From assembly GCA_022340265.1 (NCBI GenBank), contig JAJDOH010000135.1, positions 1 to 40,216 of the forward strand: DNA of 40,216 nt. The letters are read 5' to 3'. Origin of the DNA: Deltaproteobacteria bacterium. GTDB taxonomy: Bacteria > Desulfobacterota > DSM-4660 > Desulfatiglandales > Desulfatiglandaceae. Position 1 is the first letter of the stretch, and every line of letters starts with the position of its first letter. Shown piece after piece: positions 8,859 through 18,057 of this stretch. A model generated the notes under the pieces. It did no database searches. It had not been told where the DNA came from and saw nothing but the letters and a program-made list of their open reading frames with translations. The position numbers and the translations under genes were made by a program.

Positions 8859-9287
8859 TCACGCAGCCTTTTTCATGGCTGTCTTTATGGGGTTGGGACC
8901 CATCTCCTTTATTTTTTCGGTCATTTCAGAGATTACCTTGACGAACAGAGGCGCTTCACTGGAGGAGAGGTTGAACATCTGCACCCGCTCCCCTCCGATC
9001 TTGATGCTGTCAAGAATTCTCTGTGCCTCTTCAACCCGTTTACGCGCGCGAATGTTGCCGCTGGTGTACTGACAGGCCCCTTCAAGGCAGCCGATTACGC
9101 AAACCCCGTCGGCACCTTTTTCAAAGGATCGCACCAGGTGGATCAGATCCACTTTTCCCGTGCAGGGCAGTTTGATGATCTTGACGTTACTGGGGTATTG
9201 AAGTCGCATGGAACCTGCCAGGTCCGCGGCGGTATAGCCTCAAAACTGGCAGCAAAAGGCAATGATAATCGGTTCAAAATTGTCCAT
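8859..9287 (-). CDS. mvhD: MvhD-type electron-transfer subunit, selenoprotein (module 1)
   Basis: A 142-residue MvhD/VhuD protein that carries electrons between HdrA and partner enzymes through a [2Fe-2S] cluster. Translation from the ATG that overlaps the hdrA stop (TAATG) gives [25 protein letters not shown], with TGA at 9240-9242 as residue 16. Sec (U) falls exactly where the paralogue at 24.9-25.3 kb and most MvhD proteins have Cys. Downstream Cys motifs (PCTGKVD, GCLEGACQYTSGN) are intact. A hairpin matching a bacterial SECIS lies 15-30 bases after the TGA. VhuD, the methanogen homologue, is a known selenoprotein. Ordinary calling would start at an internal ATG and lose the first 26 residues and the cluster ligands. 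Confidence 0.93.
9210..9225 (-). promoter_or_regulatory. SECIS-like hairpin for mvhD Sec16
   Basis: In the mRNA the structure is GG-ACCU-[GGC]-AGGU-U-CC: a six-base-pair stem with one bulged U and a three-base loop beginning GG, the loop starting 23 bases after the U of UGA. Bulged U, G-rich small loop and distance all fit the bacterial SECIS consensus. Confidence 0.8.
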
Positions 9288-12200
9288 TACAGTGCTCCCT
9301 CCAACAAAGCTTCCACTTTGCTCATAACTTGATCATCTTCATACCAGTCCAGCTGAATCACCTTGGCCGGACATTCCGAGACGCAAATCCCGCATCCGCG
9401 ACATAGGGCAGGATCGATCTCACTGACCCCGTCCTTGTTGATTTTGGGGACGTTATAGGGACATGACCTTACGCAGACGAGGCAGGCGGCGCATTTCTCC
9501 TGATCCACCGAGGCGGTGACCACGGAAAGCGCTATTTCATCCTGCGACAGGAAAGTGACGGCCCGTGCCGCTGCGGCCATGGCCTGGCTGATGGACTCGG
9601 TGATGAGTTTCGGGCTGTGGGCGGTACCGCATACGAAAAAGGCGTCGGTGGGCATATCCACGGGGCGCAGCTTCACATGGGCTTCCATGAAATACCCGTA
9701 CTGATTTTGGGCCACCTTGAGGATAGATGCCAGTTCCTCGTTTTCCTGTGCACGGATGCCGGTGCTGAGCGCCACAATATCGGCTGATGCCCGGAGTTCC
9801 CGTTGCAGGACATGGTCCTTAAAGCGCACCGTGAGCCCTTTTTCACCCTTTTCAACCAGCGGGGGATGTTCTTTTTCGAACCTGAAAAAGAGTACGCCCA
9901 ACCGCCTGGCTTCGCGGTAATATCGTTCCATCAGGCCATAGGTACGAATATCCCGGTAAAGAACGTAAACATCGGTTTCCGGACTCTGCTGTTTGATCTG
10001 AATGGCGTTTTTGACGGAACTCTGGCAGCAGATACGAGAGCAGTTGGGATTTTCCTCATTTCGGGATCCCACGCACTGAATCATGATGACCCGGTTCAGG
10101 TTATCGGTCCCTCTTTCATAAAGATACCGATCCACTTCGATCTGGGTCATCACACCGTCATCCTGGCCGTAAAGATATTCCGTGGGCTTGTATTCCGTGG
10201 CTCCCGTTGCCAGGACGGTAATGCCATGATCGATCTTTCGTTCGTACATGCCCGGTCCCACCATAACTTCGGTGGTAAAGTTTCCTTTAAAGCCGCTGAA
10301 GTCAACAATGAGAGATTCGGTGAGTACCTGAATTCTATGGTGCTGCTCAACCCGTTCCACCAGATAGGAAAGGTGTTCCTGAACATTGGCGCCTTCGATG
10401 GTTTCCGTCAGCTGTCTCGCAAGACCGCCCAGTTCCGGGTTTTTTTCAACAAGCACCACGTCAAAGTTCTGGTCAGCGATGGCCAGGGCTGCCGTCATTC
10501 CGGCAATACCGCCCCCGATCACCAGTGCCCGTTTGTTGACGGTGATGGTTTTGGCCCGAAGCGGTTCCAGCAGGGATGCCCGGGCCGCGGCCATGCGGAT
10601 CAGATCTTTAGCCTTTTCGGTGGCTGCTTCCGGATTGTCCCGGTGGACCCACGAGTTTTGGTTGCGGATGTTGGCCATCTCAAACAGATACTTGTTCAGG
10701 CCGCTTTCCGACAGACTGTCCTGAAAGAGGGCTTCATGGGTAGTGGGAGAGCAGGCGGCCACCACCACCCGGTTGATGTTTTCTTCCTGGATCACCTTTT
10801 TGATTTTTTCCTGCGTATCCTGTGAACAAGTAAACAGATTCTGATCCGTGAAAACCACGTTGGGAAGCGTTGCCGCGTATTCGGCCACGGCCGGAACATC
10901 GACCACACCGCCGATGTTGATACCGCAGTTGCACACAAATACGCCGATGCGGGGTTCTGCATCCGCCACATCGATTTCGTCCGGGATGACTTTGGTTTTG
11001 ATCTCCGTTCCACGGCTTTCGGAGAGTGTCATGCTGGAAGCACATGCTGCAGCGCTGGCTTCCATCACGGACTGAGGAATATCTTTGGGCCCCTGAAAGG
11101 CGCCGCAAACAAAAACGCCGTCCAAAGATGAATTGACCGGTTTAAAGGGTTCCGTGTCGCAGAAATTGTCTTCGTTCAATGCCACTCCGAGGTCCTCTGC
11201 CAGCTGGATCACCTGGGGTGATATTTCCATGCCAACGGAGAGCACCACCATGTCAAATTCTTCTTCGATAAAAACGCCCTCTTCGGTTGCGTATTTTAGA
11301 ATCAGTGAATCATCATCCAGTTTGGGATCGATGGTGTGAATGCGGGACCGAATGAAACGGACCCCGTGTTTGTCTCTGGCATTGTTGTAGTAGATTTCAA
11401 AGTCTTTTCCATGGGTTCGCATGTCCATGTAGAAAATGGTGCAGTCCAGGCTATCTCCCGCGTGTTCCTTGGCGATAACCGCTTCCTTGATGGCATACAT
11501 GCAGCATACCGACGAGCAGTAGCCATGGTCGCACCTGTTGATATCACGGGATCCCACGCATTGAATCCAGGCGATTTTCTTGGGCTCGGCATGATCGGAA
11601 ACCCTGACCAGGTGCCCCATGGTGGGGCCTGAGGCCGAAAGGATCCGTTCAAATTCCATGGAGGTGATCACGTTGGGATGGTCCGTATAATGATAGGTCT
11701 CAAACCGGGACGGGTCAAAGGGTTGAAACCCCGGGGCCAGAATGATGGAACCCGTTTCCAATTCAAGTGTTTCAGGTTCTTCCGCGTGTGTGTCAAGCGT
11801 AACCGCTTCCGCCTTGCAGGCGGCGACACACTGGAAGCATTCGCAGCAATATGCGCAGTTTAAACAGCGACCAGCTTCCTCCTGCCCTTCTATCTCCTGG
11901 TAGCCCAACTCCACTTCCCGGAAATTTCCGGCACGGTCCGTGACGGGGAGTTCCGGCATGGATTTTCTGGGTGCTGATGCGATGTCCTTGGGAATGGGAC
12001 GATATTCAGGGTTTTCAAGCGTCAGCGGTTTTCTTCCGGCGGCCATGTCCTCACCGTCCAGAAAACGCTCGATGGAACAGGCGGCTTCGCGGCCTGCGGC
12101 AATGGCCATAATGGCCTGTGCCGGCCCTGTTTGCAGGTCACCGCCGGCAAAAACCCCTTCACGTCCCGTGGCAAAGGTAAGTGCATCTGTTTCAGCGGTG

Positions 12201-13738
12201 CCCCGGGATGAAAAGTCCACGCCCGTGATATGTTCCAAGGCGGAAAGATCCGGTTTCTGACCGATGGCGGAAATGAGCTGATCAATTTCCAGATCATACT
12301 CACTGCCAGGGATGGGGACGGGGCGTCTTCGACCCGATGCGTCCGGTTCCCCCAGCTCCATGCGTAAACAACGGAGTCCCACCACCCGGCCGTCCTGGAG
12401 CAGCACCTCCTTGGGTGCCGCCAGATAGGCGATTTGTACCCCTTCCGCTTCCGCCGCTTCAATTTCTTCCTCCCACGCGGGCATTTCGGCGCGGGTCCTG
12501 CGATACAGGATATGGACCGCTTCCGCGCCCAGCCGGATGGCTGCGCGGGACACGTCAATGGCGACATTACCGCCGCCGATGATGGCTACCTGCCGGCCGA
12601 CATCTGTTGTTCCGTCCAGGTTGACTTCCCTGAGGAAATCGACGCCCTGCCGAACGCCTTCAGCATCTTCACCCGGAATCTGCAGATTAAGTCCTTTGTG
12701 GGCGCCAATGGCCAGATAGACGGCTTTGTACCCTTCTTCAAACAGTTCATCGATGGTAAAATCGATGCCGAGGCGGCTTTCGGTTTTGATTTCCTGACCC
12801 AGCGCGGTGATGATTTCGATTTCCTGGTCCAGAATTTCCTGGGGCAGGCGGTGGTCGGGAATGCCCACCCGCAACATGCCCCCGGCTTTTTCCAGGGCTT
12901 CAAAAATGGTGCAAGCGATCCCTTTTCTGGCCAGATGATAGGCGGCGGAAAGCCCTGCCGGACCGGAACCGATGATGGCCACTTTTTCGTCCCGCGCCGG
13001 CAGACAATCGATTTGGATATTTCTGGGATCAAACTGATCCGCCGCCAGCCGTTTCAGGTTGCGGATGGCAACGGGATCGTCCACTTCGCACCTTCGACAC
13101 GCATCTTCACAGGAATGGGGACAGATACGACCGAGGACGCCAGGCAGCGGCAGGTCCTTCATGATAATTTTAAGGGCCTCTTCGTATTTTCCCTGGCCGA
13201 CCATTTGAACGTAACCCTGAACATTCAACCCGGCCGGACAGGCGCCGCGGCACGGTGCCTTGTCTGCTTTCTGAATGGCGAAGGCACTGGGAATCGCTTG
13301 AGCGTATTTTTTGAACGTGGCACGTTTCTGGCTCATTCCCTGGTCATACTCATTGGGAAGCGCAACGGGGCACACATCGGTACAGTCCCCGCAGGCGGTG
13401 CATTTGGACGCGTCAATGAAGCGGGGTTTCTTGTGAACCGTGACTTTAAAATTGCCCGCGGTTCCTTCCACCTTTTTAATTTCGGCGGAGGTAATCAGAT
13501 CAATATTGAGATGCCGGCCGACCTCGACCAGTTTAGGCGAGATAATTCACATGGCGCAGTCATTGGTGGGAAACGTCTTGTCCAGTTCAGACATGACTCC
13601 CCCAATGGCCGAAGACCCCTCAATAAGCTGAACATGGTAACCTGAATTCGCCAGGTCCAGGGCCGACTGCATGCCGGCGATCCCGCCACCGACAACCATT
13701 ACCGATCCTGATTTTTGTTGAGACTGGGTATTGCTCAT
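9287..13738 (-). CDS. hdrA: Selenocysteine HdrA fused with an NfnB/GltD-type domain (module 1)
   Basis: A 1483-residue HdrA-type flavoprotein, the electron hub of the module. The N-terminus has an FAD site ([16 protein letters not shown]). TGA at 13547-13549 encodes residue 64 within [18 protein letters not shown], where other HdrA proteins have a cluster-binding Cys. The sequence stays HdrA-like on both sides, and methanogen HdrA is a known selenoprotein. Ferredoxin Cys ([12 protein letters not shown]) follow. About residues 155-620 are an inserted NfnB/GltD-like domain ([39 protein letters not shown]). The HdrA flavin domain then resumes, followed by a second HdrA unit ([12 protein letters not shown], from about residue 1000) and two C-terminal ferredoxin clusters. 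The insert predicts direct NAD(P)H use. A GGAAAGG site precedes the ATG. Usual calling would lose 89 N-terminal residues. Confidence 0.94.
13519..13541 (-). promoter_or_regulatory. SECIS-like element for hdrA Sec64
   Basis: The mRNA after the UGA can fold as CG-CCU-[AAACUGGUCG]-AGG-U-CG, with a bulged U and an apical GGUC that begins 20 bases after the U of UGA. The GGUC loop, bulged U and spacing closely resemble the E. coli fdhF element. An alternative four-pair stem (CUCG/CGAG) also leaves GGU in the loop. Confidence 0.75.
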
Positions 13739-13760
13739 GTTTAGGATTCCTTTCCTATAG

Positions 13761-14636
13761 TTAAAGCTGTGCCTCGTTCAGGACTGAAGGGAGTTTGCTC
13801 TCCCAGCCCACCGTCGAAACCAAAACGCCGGCCATTCCCATTTTTTTGACCTGCTTTATGGTTTCGCCTGCGATTCGAATACATTCCTGAACTTTGTCCG
13901 GTGCTTTTTGAATGCGCCGGATGGTATCCTGTGGGATGGTAATCCCTCTCATATTGCGATCAATATAACGGGCCATGCCGGCGGATTTAAGCAATAGAAC
14001 GGTGGGTAGTACGGCAATTTTAGACGTATCCACCCGCTTTACGAACTGTTCAAACCGTCTCAGGTCAAAAACCGGGTTGGTGATCAAGTAATCTACGCCG
14101 TTTGCCAACATCTTTTCCAAATGTTCCATTTCAATATCCAGCAGATTCCCCGCGGCGCCCGCGTCAATGGTGGATCCAACGGAAAAACTGGGTATGCCTT
14201 TAAGCTCTACACCGGCCAGGTCTTTTCCCTGGCAAAGGGTCTGCACGGTTTCAATCAAATCTATCAAATTCAGATCATTGACGGTTCTCGTCTGGGGATG
14301 GTCCCCGAAACGGGTCTCCACACCGTTGACCGCCATGATATTTTTGACTCCCAGGGCTGCTGCTGAAAGAATATCCGCCTGAAGCGCAAGACGGTTGCGA
14401 TCCCGGCAGCAAACCTGAAACACGGATGGCATCCCCTCGCTTTCAAGGCATGCGCAACCTCCGAGTGAACTGGCTTTGAGGACCGCATTGGCCATTTCCG
14501 GCACCACCAAAGCGTCCACTCGACCTTTCACAAGGTTGGCGTCCTTTACAAAAGAATCGAAATCAGCGCCCTTGGGCGGTTCGAATTCTCCTAGAATGAT
14601 AAATTTTCCGGCAACAATTTTTTCCTTTAACGGCAT
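13761..14636 (-). CDS. Divergent MetF-like protein, probably altered active site
   Basis: A 291-residue MetF-family barrel, clearly related to the two MetF proteins in the window but divergent at key positions. The Glu motif reads GEFEPPKG, so that Glu is kept. The catalytic Asp block (SGDHQ in both other copies) reads [10 protein letters not shown], so Asp is replaced by Val. The QTQCIYN block reads ITNPVFD. It may therefore be a non-catalytic or regulatory partner, or act on another pterin or C1 compound. The chosen ATG (MPLKEK) has GGAGG seven bases upstream; a TTG five codons earlier contains that site. It is the gene directly before Sec-hdrA, 22 bases away, so it belongs to that operon. 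Confidence 0.8.
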   Translation of the reverse strand: MPLKEKIVAGKFIILGEFEPPKGADFDSFVKDANLVKGRVDALVVPEMANAVLKASSLGGCACLESEGMPSVFQVCCRDRNRLALQADILSAAALGVKNIMAVNGVETRFGDHPQTRTVNDLNLIDLIETVQTLCQGKDLAGVELKGIPSFSVGSTIDAGAAGNLLDIEMEHLEKMLANGVDYLITNPVFDLRRFEQFVKRVDTSKIAVLPTVLLLKSAGMARYIDRNMRGITIPQDTIRRIQKAPDKVQECIRIAGETIKQVKKMGMAGVLVSTVGWESKLPSVLNEAQL

Positions 14637-14652
14637 GGTCCGAACCTCCAAG

Positions 14653-15027
14653 TTAATGAGATAACCCGTTAACAGCGTTGGCGATGGCCATTACGAGATC
14701 TTCGATTCCAAAGGATTTGATATGGTAATAGAAAATCTGGTATTTACGAATTTCGCTCTCCAGTTCAGGGGTGTTTTTTTCCGCACAAATGATAATGGGC
14801 AGATCCTTTTCCATCCCTTTGATGACGGAGATAAAACCGCAATCGGCTTCCAGCAGAGCCGCATCAAGTACCAGGGAATCAATTCTGTTCTCCTGGAGCG
14901 TCAGCAAAACGTCTTTCAGATTGTCGGCTTTCAACAGTTCCAATCCCCGCTTCTTTGCAAAGATTTCCAGCTCCCTGGGGGTGTTACCGGCCTGTTCCGC
15001 AATGAGGATCGTTTTGTTGACGTCCAT
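14653..15027 (-). CDS. Degenerate receiver-like protein, first gene of the hdrA operon
   Basis: A 124-residue protein with the length and layout of a CheY receiver. The expected phosphoacceptor Asp (SLVLDAALLEAD) and the conserved Lys (YYHIKSFG) can be recognised. The N-terminal acidic pair needed for Mg binding is missing (ILIAEQAG where DD/ED would be), so normal phosphorylation is doubtful. It may bind a partner without being phosphorylated. It ends 17 bases before the MetF-like gene and begins about 80 bases after the predicted transcription start of the sigma54-type promoter, making it the first gene of the cluster. The ATG giving MDVNKTILIAEQ is preferred; a start eight codons earlier is possible. 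Confidence 0.65.
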   Translation of the reverse strand: MDVNKTILIAEQAGNTPRELEIFAKKRGLELLKADNLKDVLLTLQENRIDSLVLDAALLEADCGFISVIKGMEKDLPIIICAEKNTPELESEIRKYQIFYYHIKSFGIEDLVMAIANAVNGLSH

Positions 15028-15120
15028 ATCCTGTATCGGCTGTGGTACCATTGGATGCGGTTTAAAGAACCCTCTAAGCGGGGCTCACGAAAACAATTCC
15101 ATTTTAATCACTTACTTCCT

Positions 15121-15137
15121 AGCAAATAGCGTGCCTG
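15121..15137 (-). promoter_or_regulatory. Sigma54-type (-24/-12) promoter of the hdrA-metF operon
   Basis: On the minus strand the sequence is CAGGCACGCTATTTGCT. It has the invariant GG and GC at the required 12-base offset and agrees with YTGGCACGRNNNTTGCW at all but two defined positions. The predicted start of transcription is near 15110, about 80 bases before the first gene. An NtrC-family sigma54 activator is encoded 3 kb away. Confidence 0.75.
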
Positions 15138-15215
15138 ATTTTGTCATATTTAGAATTGACGACGAAAATCAGGGGGTTGGTACGATTTAAACGCATCCGG
15201 AAATTTGGGTGGTTT

Positions 15216-15232
15216 CGGGGCATTTTGTCGCA
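15216..15232. promoter_or_regulatory. Motif CGGGGCAT-N4-TCGCA, shared with the RnfB-NfnB upstream region
   Basis: The 17-base motif has the same 13 defined bases and spacing as the copy at 5398-5414. Its CGGGGCA half also forms one arm of the inverted repeat 75-100 bases further upstream. It lies about 80-95 bases upstream of the sigma54-type promoter. Operator or activator site by position; not proven. Confidence 0.4.
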
Positions 15233-15285
15233 TCGGTATGAATGATACGGAATTAACCTATTTAAATTGTTATTGAAATATTTTC

Positions 15286-15323
15286 ATGGGTAATAATGCC
15301 CCAAACGGGGCAGTTTTACCCAT
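15286..15323. promoter_or_regulatory. Nested inverted repeat, candidate enhancer for the sigma54 activator
   Basis: Outer arms ATGGGTAA (15286-15293) and TTTACCCAT (15315-15323) flank inner arms TGCCCC (15297-15302) and GGGGCA (15307-15312) around a four-base centre. It lies 150-200 bases upstream of the sigma54-type promoter, the normal distance for an activator-binding site. It could alternatively be a hairpin acting on RNA, but no gene runs into it from either side. Confidence 0.5.
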
Positions 15324-15483
15324 TTAGGTCGCTGAATATTGAATCGCGCACTGTGGTAAAGTGTTTCCCTCACAGTCCAAGAGACACATCCATATGGAAC
15401 TTGAAGATTTACAGCTTATGATCATTTACCGGAAATTTTCAGACCGCCCATCAGGAAGTATATGGGCCGGAGTCGATTCACCC

Positions 15484-15511
15484 TTTACAATCATCTATAC
15501 GGATTTATATT
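15484..15511 (+). promoter_or_regulatory. Candidate sigma70-type promoter for lon
   Basis: TTTACA, a 16-base spacer and TATATT. A second possible pair, TTGCAA (15525-15530) with TATGTT (15547-15552), also at 16-base spacing, is a little closer to the gene. I cannot choose between them from sequence and see no clear heat-shock promoter. Confidence 0.35.
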
Positions 15512-15619
15512 ACTCCATAGAAATTTGCAAATAAAATGATATTACTTATGTTGATATCATCGAGTGCCTGCTTTAGGCGCTTTCATCTAATCCCATATAA
15601 TTAAGGAGGGATCAAGATC

Positions 15620-18037
15620 ATGTCCCAAAAAACAGATAGTGATCGCATTGCGGATATTCCACGTGATCTTCCCATATTGCCGTTAAGATACACGGTGGCA
15701 TACCCTTTTTCGGTCCTGACGCTGATGGTCGGTGTTCCCAGATCCGTTAAAATGGTGGAGGAGATTTATAAAGACCAGGGCCTCATTGGTCTGGTTACTT
15801 CAAAAGACGGATCTGTTGATGAACCCCGGCCGGATCAGATTCACAATATCGGTACCGTTGCAAAGATTGAGCAGGTGATTCAGGATTTCACAGGAACACT
15901 TCGCGTGGTGGTTCGAGGAATCGAACGATTTGAAATTGAAGAATGGATCGAAACTGAACCCTATTTGAAAGCACGCATCAGCCCTAAACCGGATTTGGCT
16001 GAGACCGGTGTGGAGATGGATGCCATGGCTCGAAGCCTGCGCGGGCTGGCTCAAGAGGTAATCAAGCTATCCAGCCGTTTTCCGAAGGAAGTCTCGCTTT
16101 TTCTGGACCAATTACAGGACCCCCGGCATCTGGTGTATCTCATCTCCAGCACCGCCGGCATGGATCTTGAGAAAGAGCTGCTTCTCCTTGAAAAGGACAG
16201 TATCAAAGAAAAGATGCAGGTTTTGATATCCTATCTATCCCATGAAAAAGAGGTTCTGACCCTGGGCAAAAAAATCCAGACGGAGGCGCGCGAGGAAATG
16301 GACAAAGCCCAGCGTGACTATTATCTTCGACAGCAACTCAAAGCAATCCAAAAAGAGCTGGGGGAAGAAAAAAAGGAAGACTCCGTCACAGATGAATACA
16401 AAGAAAAACTGGTAAAAGCGGCACTTCCCGAGGAAGCCAGAAAAGAGGCTGATCGGGAACTGGCACGTATGGACCATATGAGTCCTCAGTCGCCTGAATA
16501 TACAGTGATTAAAACATATCTGGATTGGATGCTTGAATTGCCTTGGAACGAGCGAAGCGAAGACCAGATGGATATCGATTCAGCATGGGAAATTTTAAAC
16601 GAGGACCACTATGATTTGCTGGAGGTGAAGGAACGGATCATTGAATATCTGGCGGTTCGAAAACTGCTGAAAGAAAGACAAAATGAAACGTCGGAAAGGG
16701 AAGACGTAACGCCTGGTGAATCCATCGGCGCGATCCTTTGTTTTGTGGGTCCGCCGGGTGTGGGAAAGACCAGCCTGGGGCAAAGTATTGCCCGTTCACT
16801 GGATCGCCGCTTTACCCGTATGAGTCTTGGAGGCATGCGGGATGAAGCCGAAATTCGAGGGCATCGGCGGACCTACATCGGGGCCATGCCGGGTAGAATT
16901 CTTCAAGCCATCAAACGCGCGGGCACGCGGAACCCGGTTTTCATGCTGGATGAAGTGGACAAGGTGGGAAACGACTGGCGAGGCGATCCCAGCAGTGCAC
17001 TTCTGGAGGTATTGGACCCGGCCCAGAACCAGGCCTTCCGGGATCATTACCTGGATGTTGATTTCGATTTGAGCGATGTGATTTTTATCGCAACGGCCAA
17101 TCAGCTGGAGACCATCCCCGCCCCGTTGCGCGACCGTATGGAAGTCATTCATCTGGACGGCTACACGGAATACGAAAAAATCCACATAGCCAAACGGTAT
17201 CTGGTTCCTCGCCAGGTGGCGCGAAACGGTCTGCGAAAGGAGGAGGTCGTGTTTACGCGCGAGGCGCTTCAAAAGGTGGTTCAGGACTATACGCGCGAAG
17301 CGGGCGTTCGGAATCTTGAAAGACAGATCGGTGCTGTTTGCCGGAAGGTCGCTGTGGAGGTGGCTGCGGGAGAAGAAAGTATCATCACGGTGACACCTGA
17401 ACTGGTTCGCACCTATTTGAAAAAAGAGCAGTTCGAGTCGGAATGCTGTGAAATCATCGAAGTGCCGGGAATTGCAACGGGACTGGCGGTAACGGCCGTG
17501 GGCGGAGACATCCTTTTCATCGAGGCAACCCATATGAAAGGAAAGGGCCAGTTGACGCTTACGGGTCAGTTGGGTGATGTGATGCGGGAAAGTGCTCAAA
17601 TCGCCCACAGCTATGTGCGATCCAAAGCCCGGGATCTCGGCTTTGATCCTCTTATCTTCGGACAGACGGATGTGCACGTTCATGTGCCCGCAGGTGCCAT
17701 TCCCAAAGACGGCCCCTCTGCCGGGCTGGCACTGGTGATGGCCGTTGCCAGCTTGTACAGTGCAAGACCCGTCAGAAGTGATGTGGGGATGACCGGCGAA
17801 GTGACACTTAGAGGGCGCGTGCTGCCCGTGGGCGGCATTAAGATGAAGGTTTTGGCGGCTCACCGAGCGGGACTTAAAACGGTGATTCTACCCAAACGAA
17901 ATGAAAAAGATCTGGACGATCTACCGGACGAGGTCATGAACGATTTGAAATTTGTTCTGGTGGAACGAATCGACGAGGCACTGAGCGAGGCCCTGGATGA
18001 CTGGGCGACATGCATTCCCCTGGCGGCAAATGGATGA
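15620..18037 (+). CDS. lon: ATP-dependent Lon protease
   Basis: A complete 805-residue LonA protease, which degrades misfolded and regulatory proteins in the cytoplasm. The N-terminal substrate-binding LAN domain begins near DLPILPLRYTVAYPF. The AAA+ module has Walker A GPPGVGKTS at about residue 375 and Walker B VFMLDEVDK. The proteolytic domain has the catalytic Ser near residue 700 in KDGPSAGLAL and the Lys in GGIKMKVLAAHRAG. Length is typical. GGAGGG precedes the ATG. It is the only plus-strand gene between the two C1 modules and stands alone; the NtrC-type regulator gene converges on it with 20 bases between the stops. A regulatory link with the flanking genes is possible but unsupported. 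Confidence 0.97.
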   Translation: MSQKTDSDRIADIPRDLPILPLRYTVAYPFSVLTLMVGVPRSVKMVEEIYKDQGLIGLVTSKDGSVDEPRPDQIHNIGTVAKIEQVIQDFTGTLRVVVRGIERFEIEEWIETEPYLKARISPKPDLAETGVEMDAMARSLRGLAQEVIKLSSRFPKEVSLFLDQLQDPRHLVYLISSTAGMDLEKELLLLEKDSIKEKMQVLISYLSHEKEVLTLGKKIQTEAREEMDKAQRDYYLRQQLKAIQKELGEEKKEDSVTDEYKEKLVKAALPEEARKEADRELARMDHMSPQSPEYTVIKTYLDWMLELPWNERSEDQMDIDSAWEILNEDHYDLLEVKERIIEYLAVRKLLKERQNETSEREDVTPGESIGAILCFVGPPGVGKTSLGQSIARSLDRRFTRMSLGGMRDEAEIRGHRRTYIGAMPGRILQAIKRAGTRNPVFMLDEVDKVGNDWRGDPSSALLEVLDPAQNQAFRDHYLDVDFDLSDVIFIATANQLETIPAPLRDRMEVIHLDGYTEYEKIHIAKRYLVPRQVARNGLRKEEVVFTREALQKVVQDYTREAGVRNLERQIGAVCRKVAVEVAAGEESIITVTPELVRTYLKKEQFESECCEIIEVPGIATGLAVTAVGGDILFIEATHMKGKGQLTLTGQLGDVMRESAQIAHSYVRSKARDLGFDPLIFGQTDVHVHVPAGAIPKDGPSAGLALVMAVASLYSARPVRSDVGMTGEVTLRGRVLPVGGIKMKVLAAHRAGLKTVILPKRNEKDLDDLPDEVMNDLKFVLVERIDEALSEALDDWATCIPLAANG

Positions 18038-18057
18038 TAGGGCTCATCCGGCCGCGG

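Noticed and set aside
13547-13549. TGA near the hdrA start taken as a frameshift or pseudogene
   Set aside because: The frame is unbroken apart from this codon, it falls on a known cluster-Cys position, a SECIS-like element follows, and Sec-HdrA is established in methanogens.
12434-13645. 403-codon plus-strand open frame
   Set aside because: It lies wholly antisense to the well-supported hdrA gene and shows no recognisable domain.
16796-17863. 355-codon minus-strand open frame
   Set aside because: It is antisense to lon, which is complete and carries all catalytic motifs.
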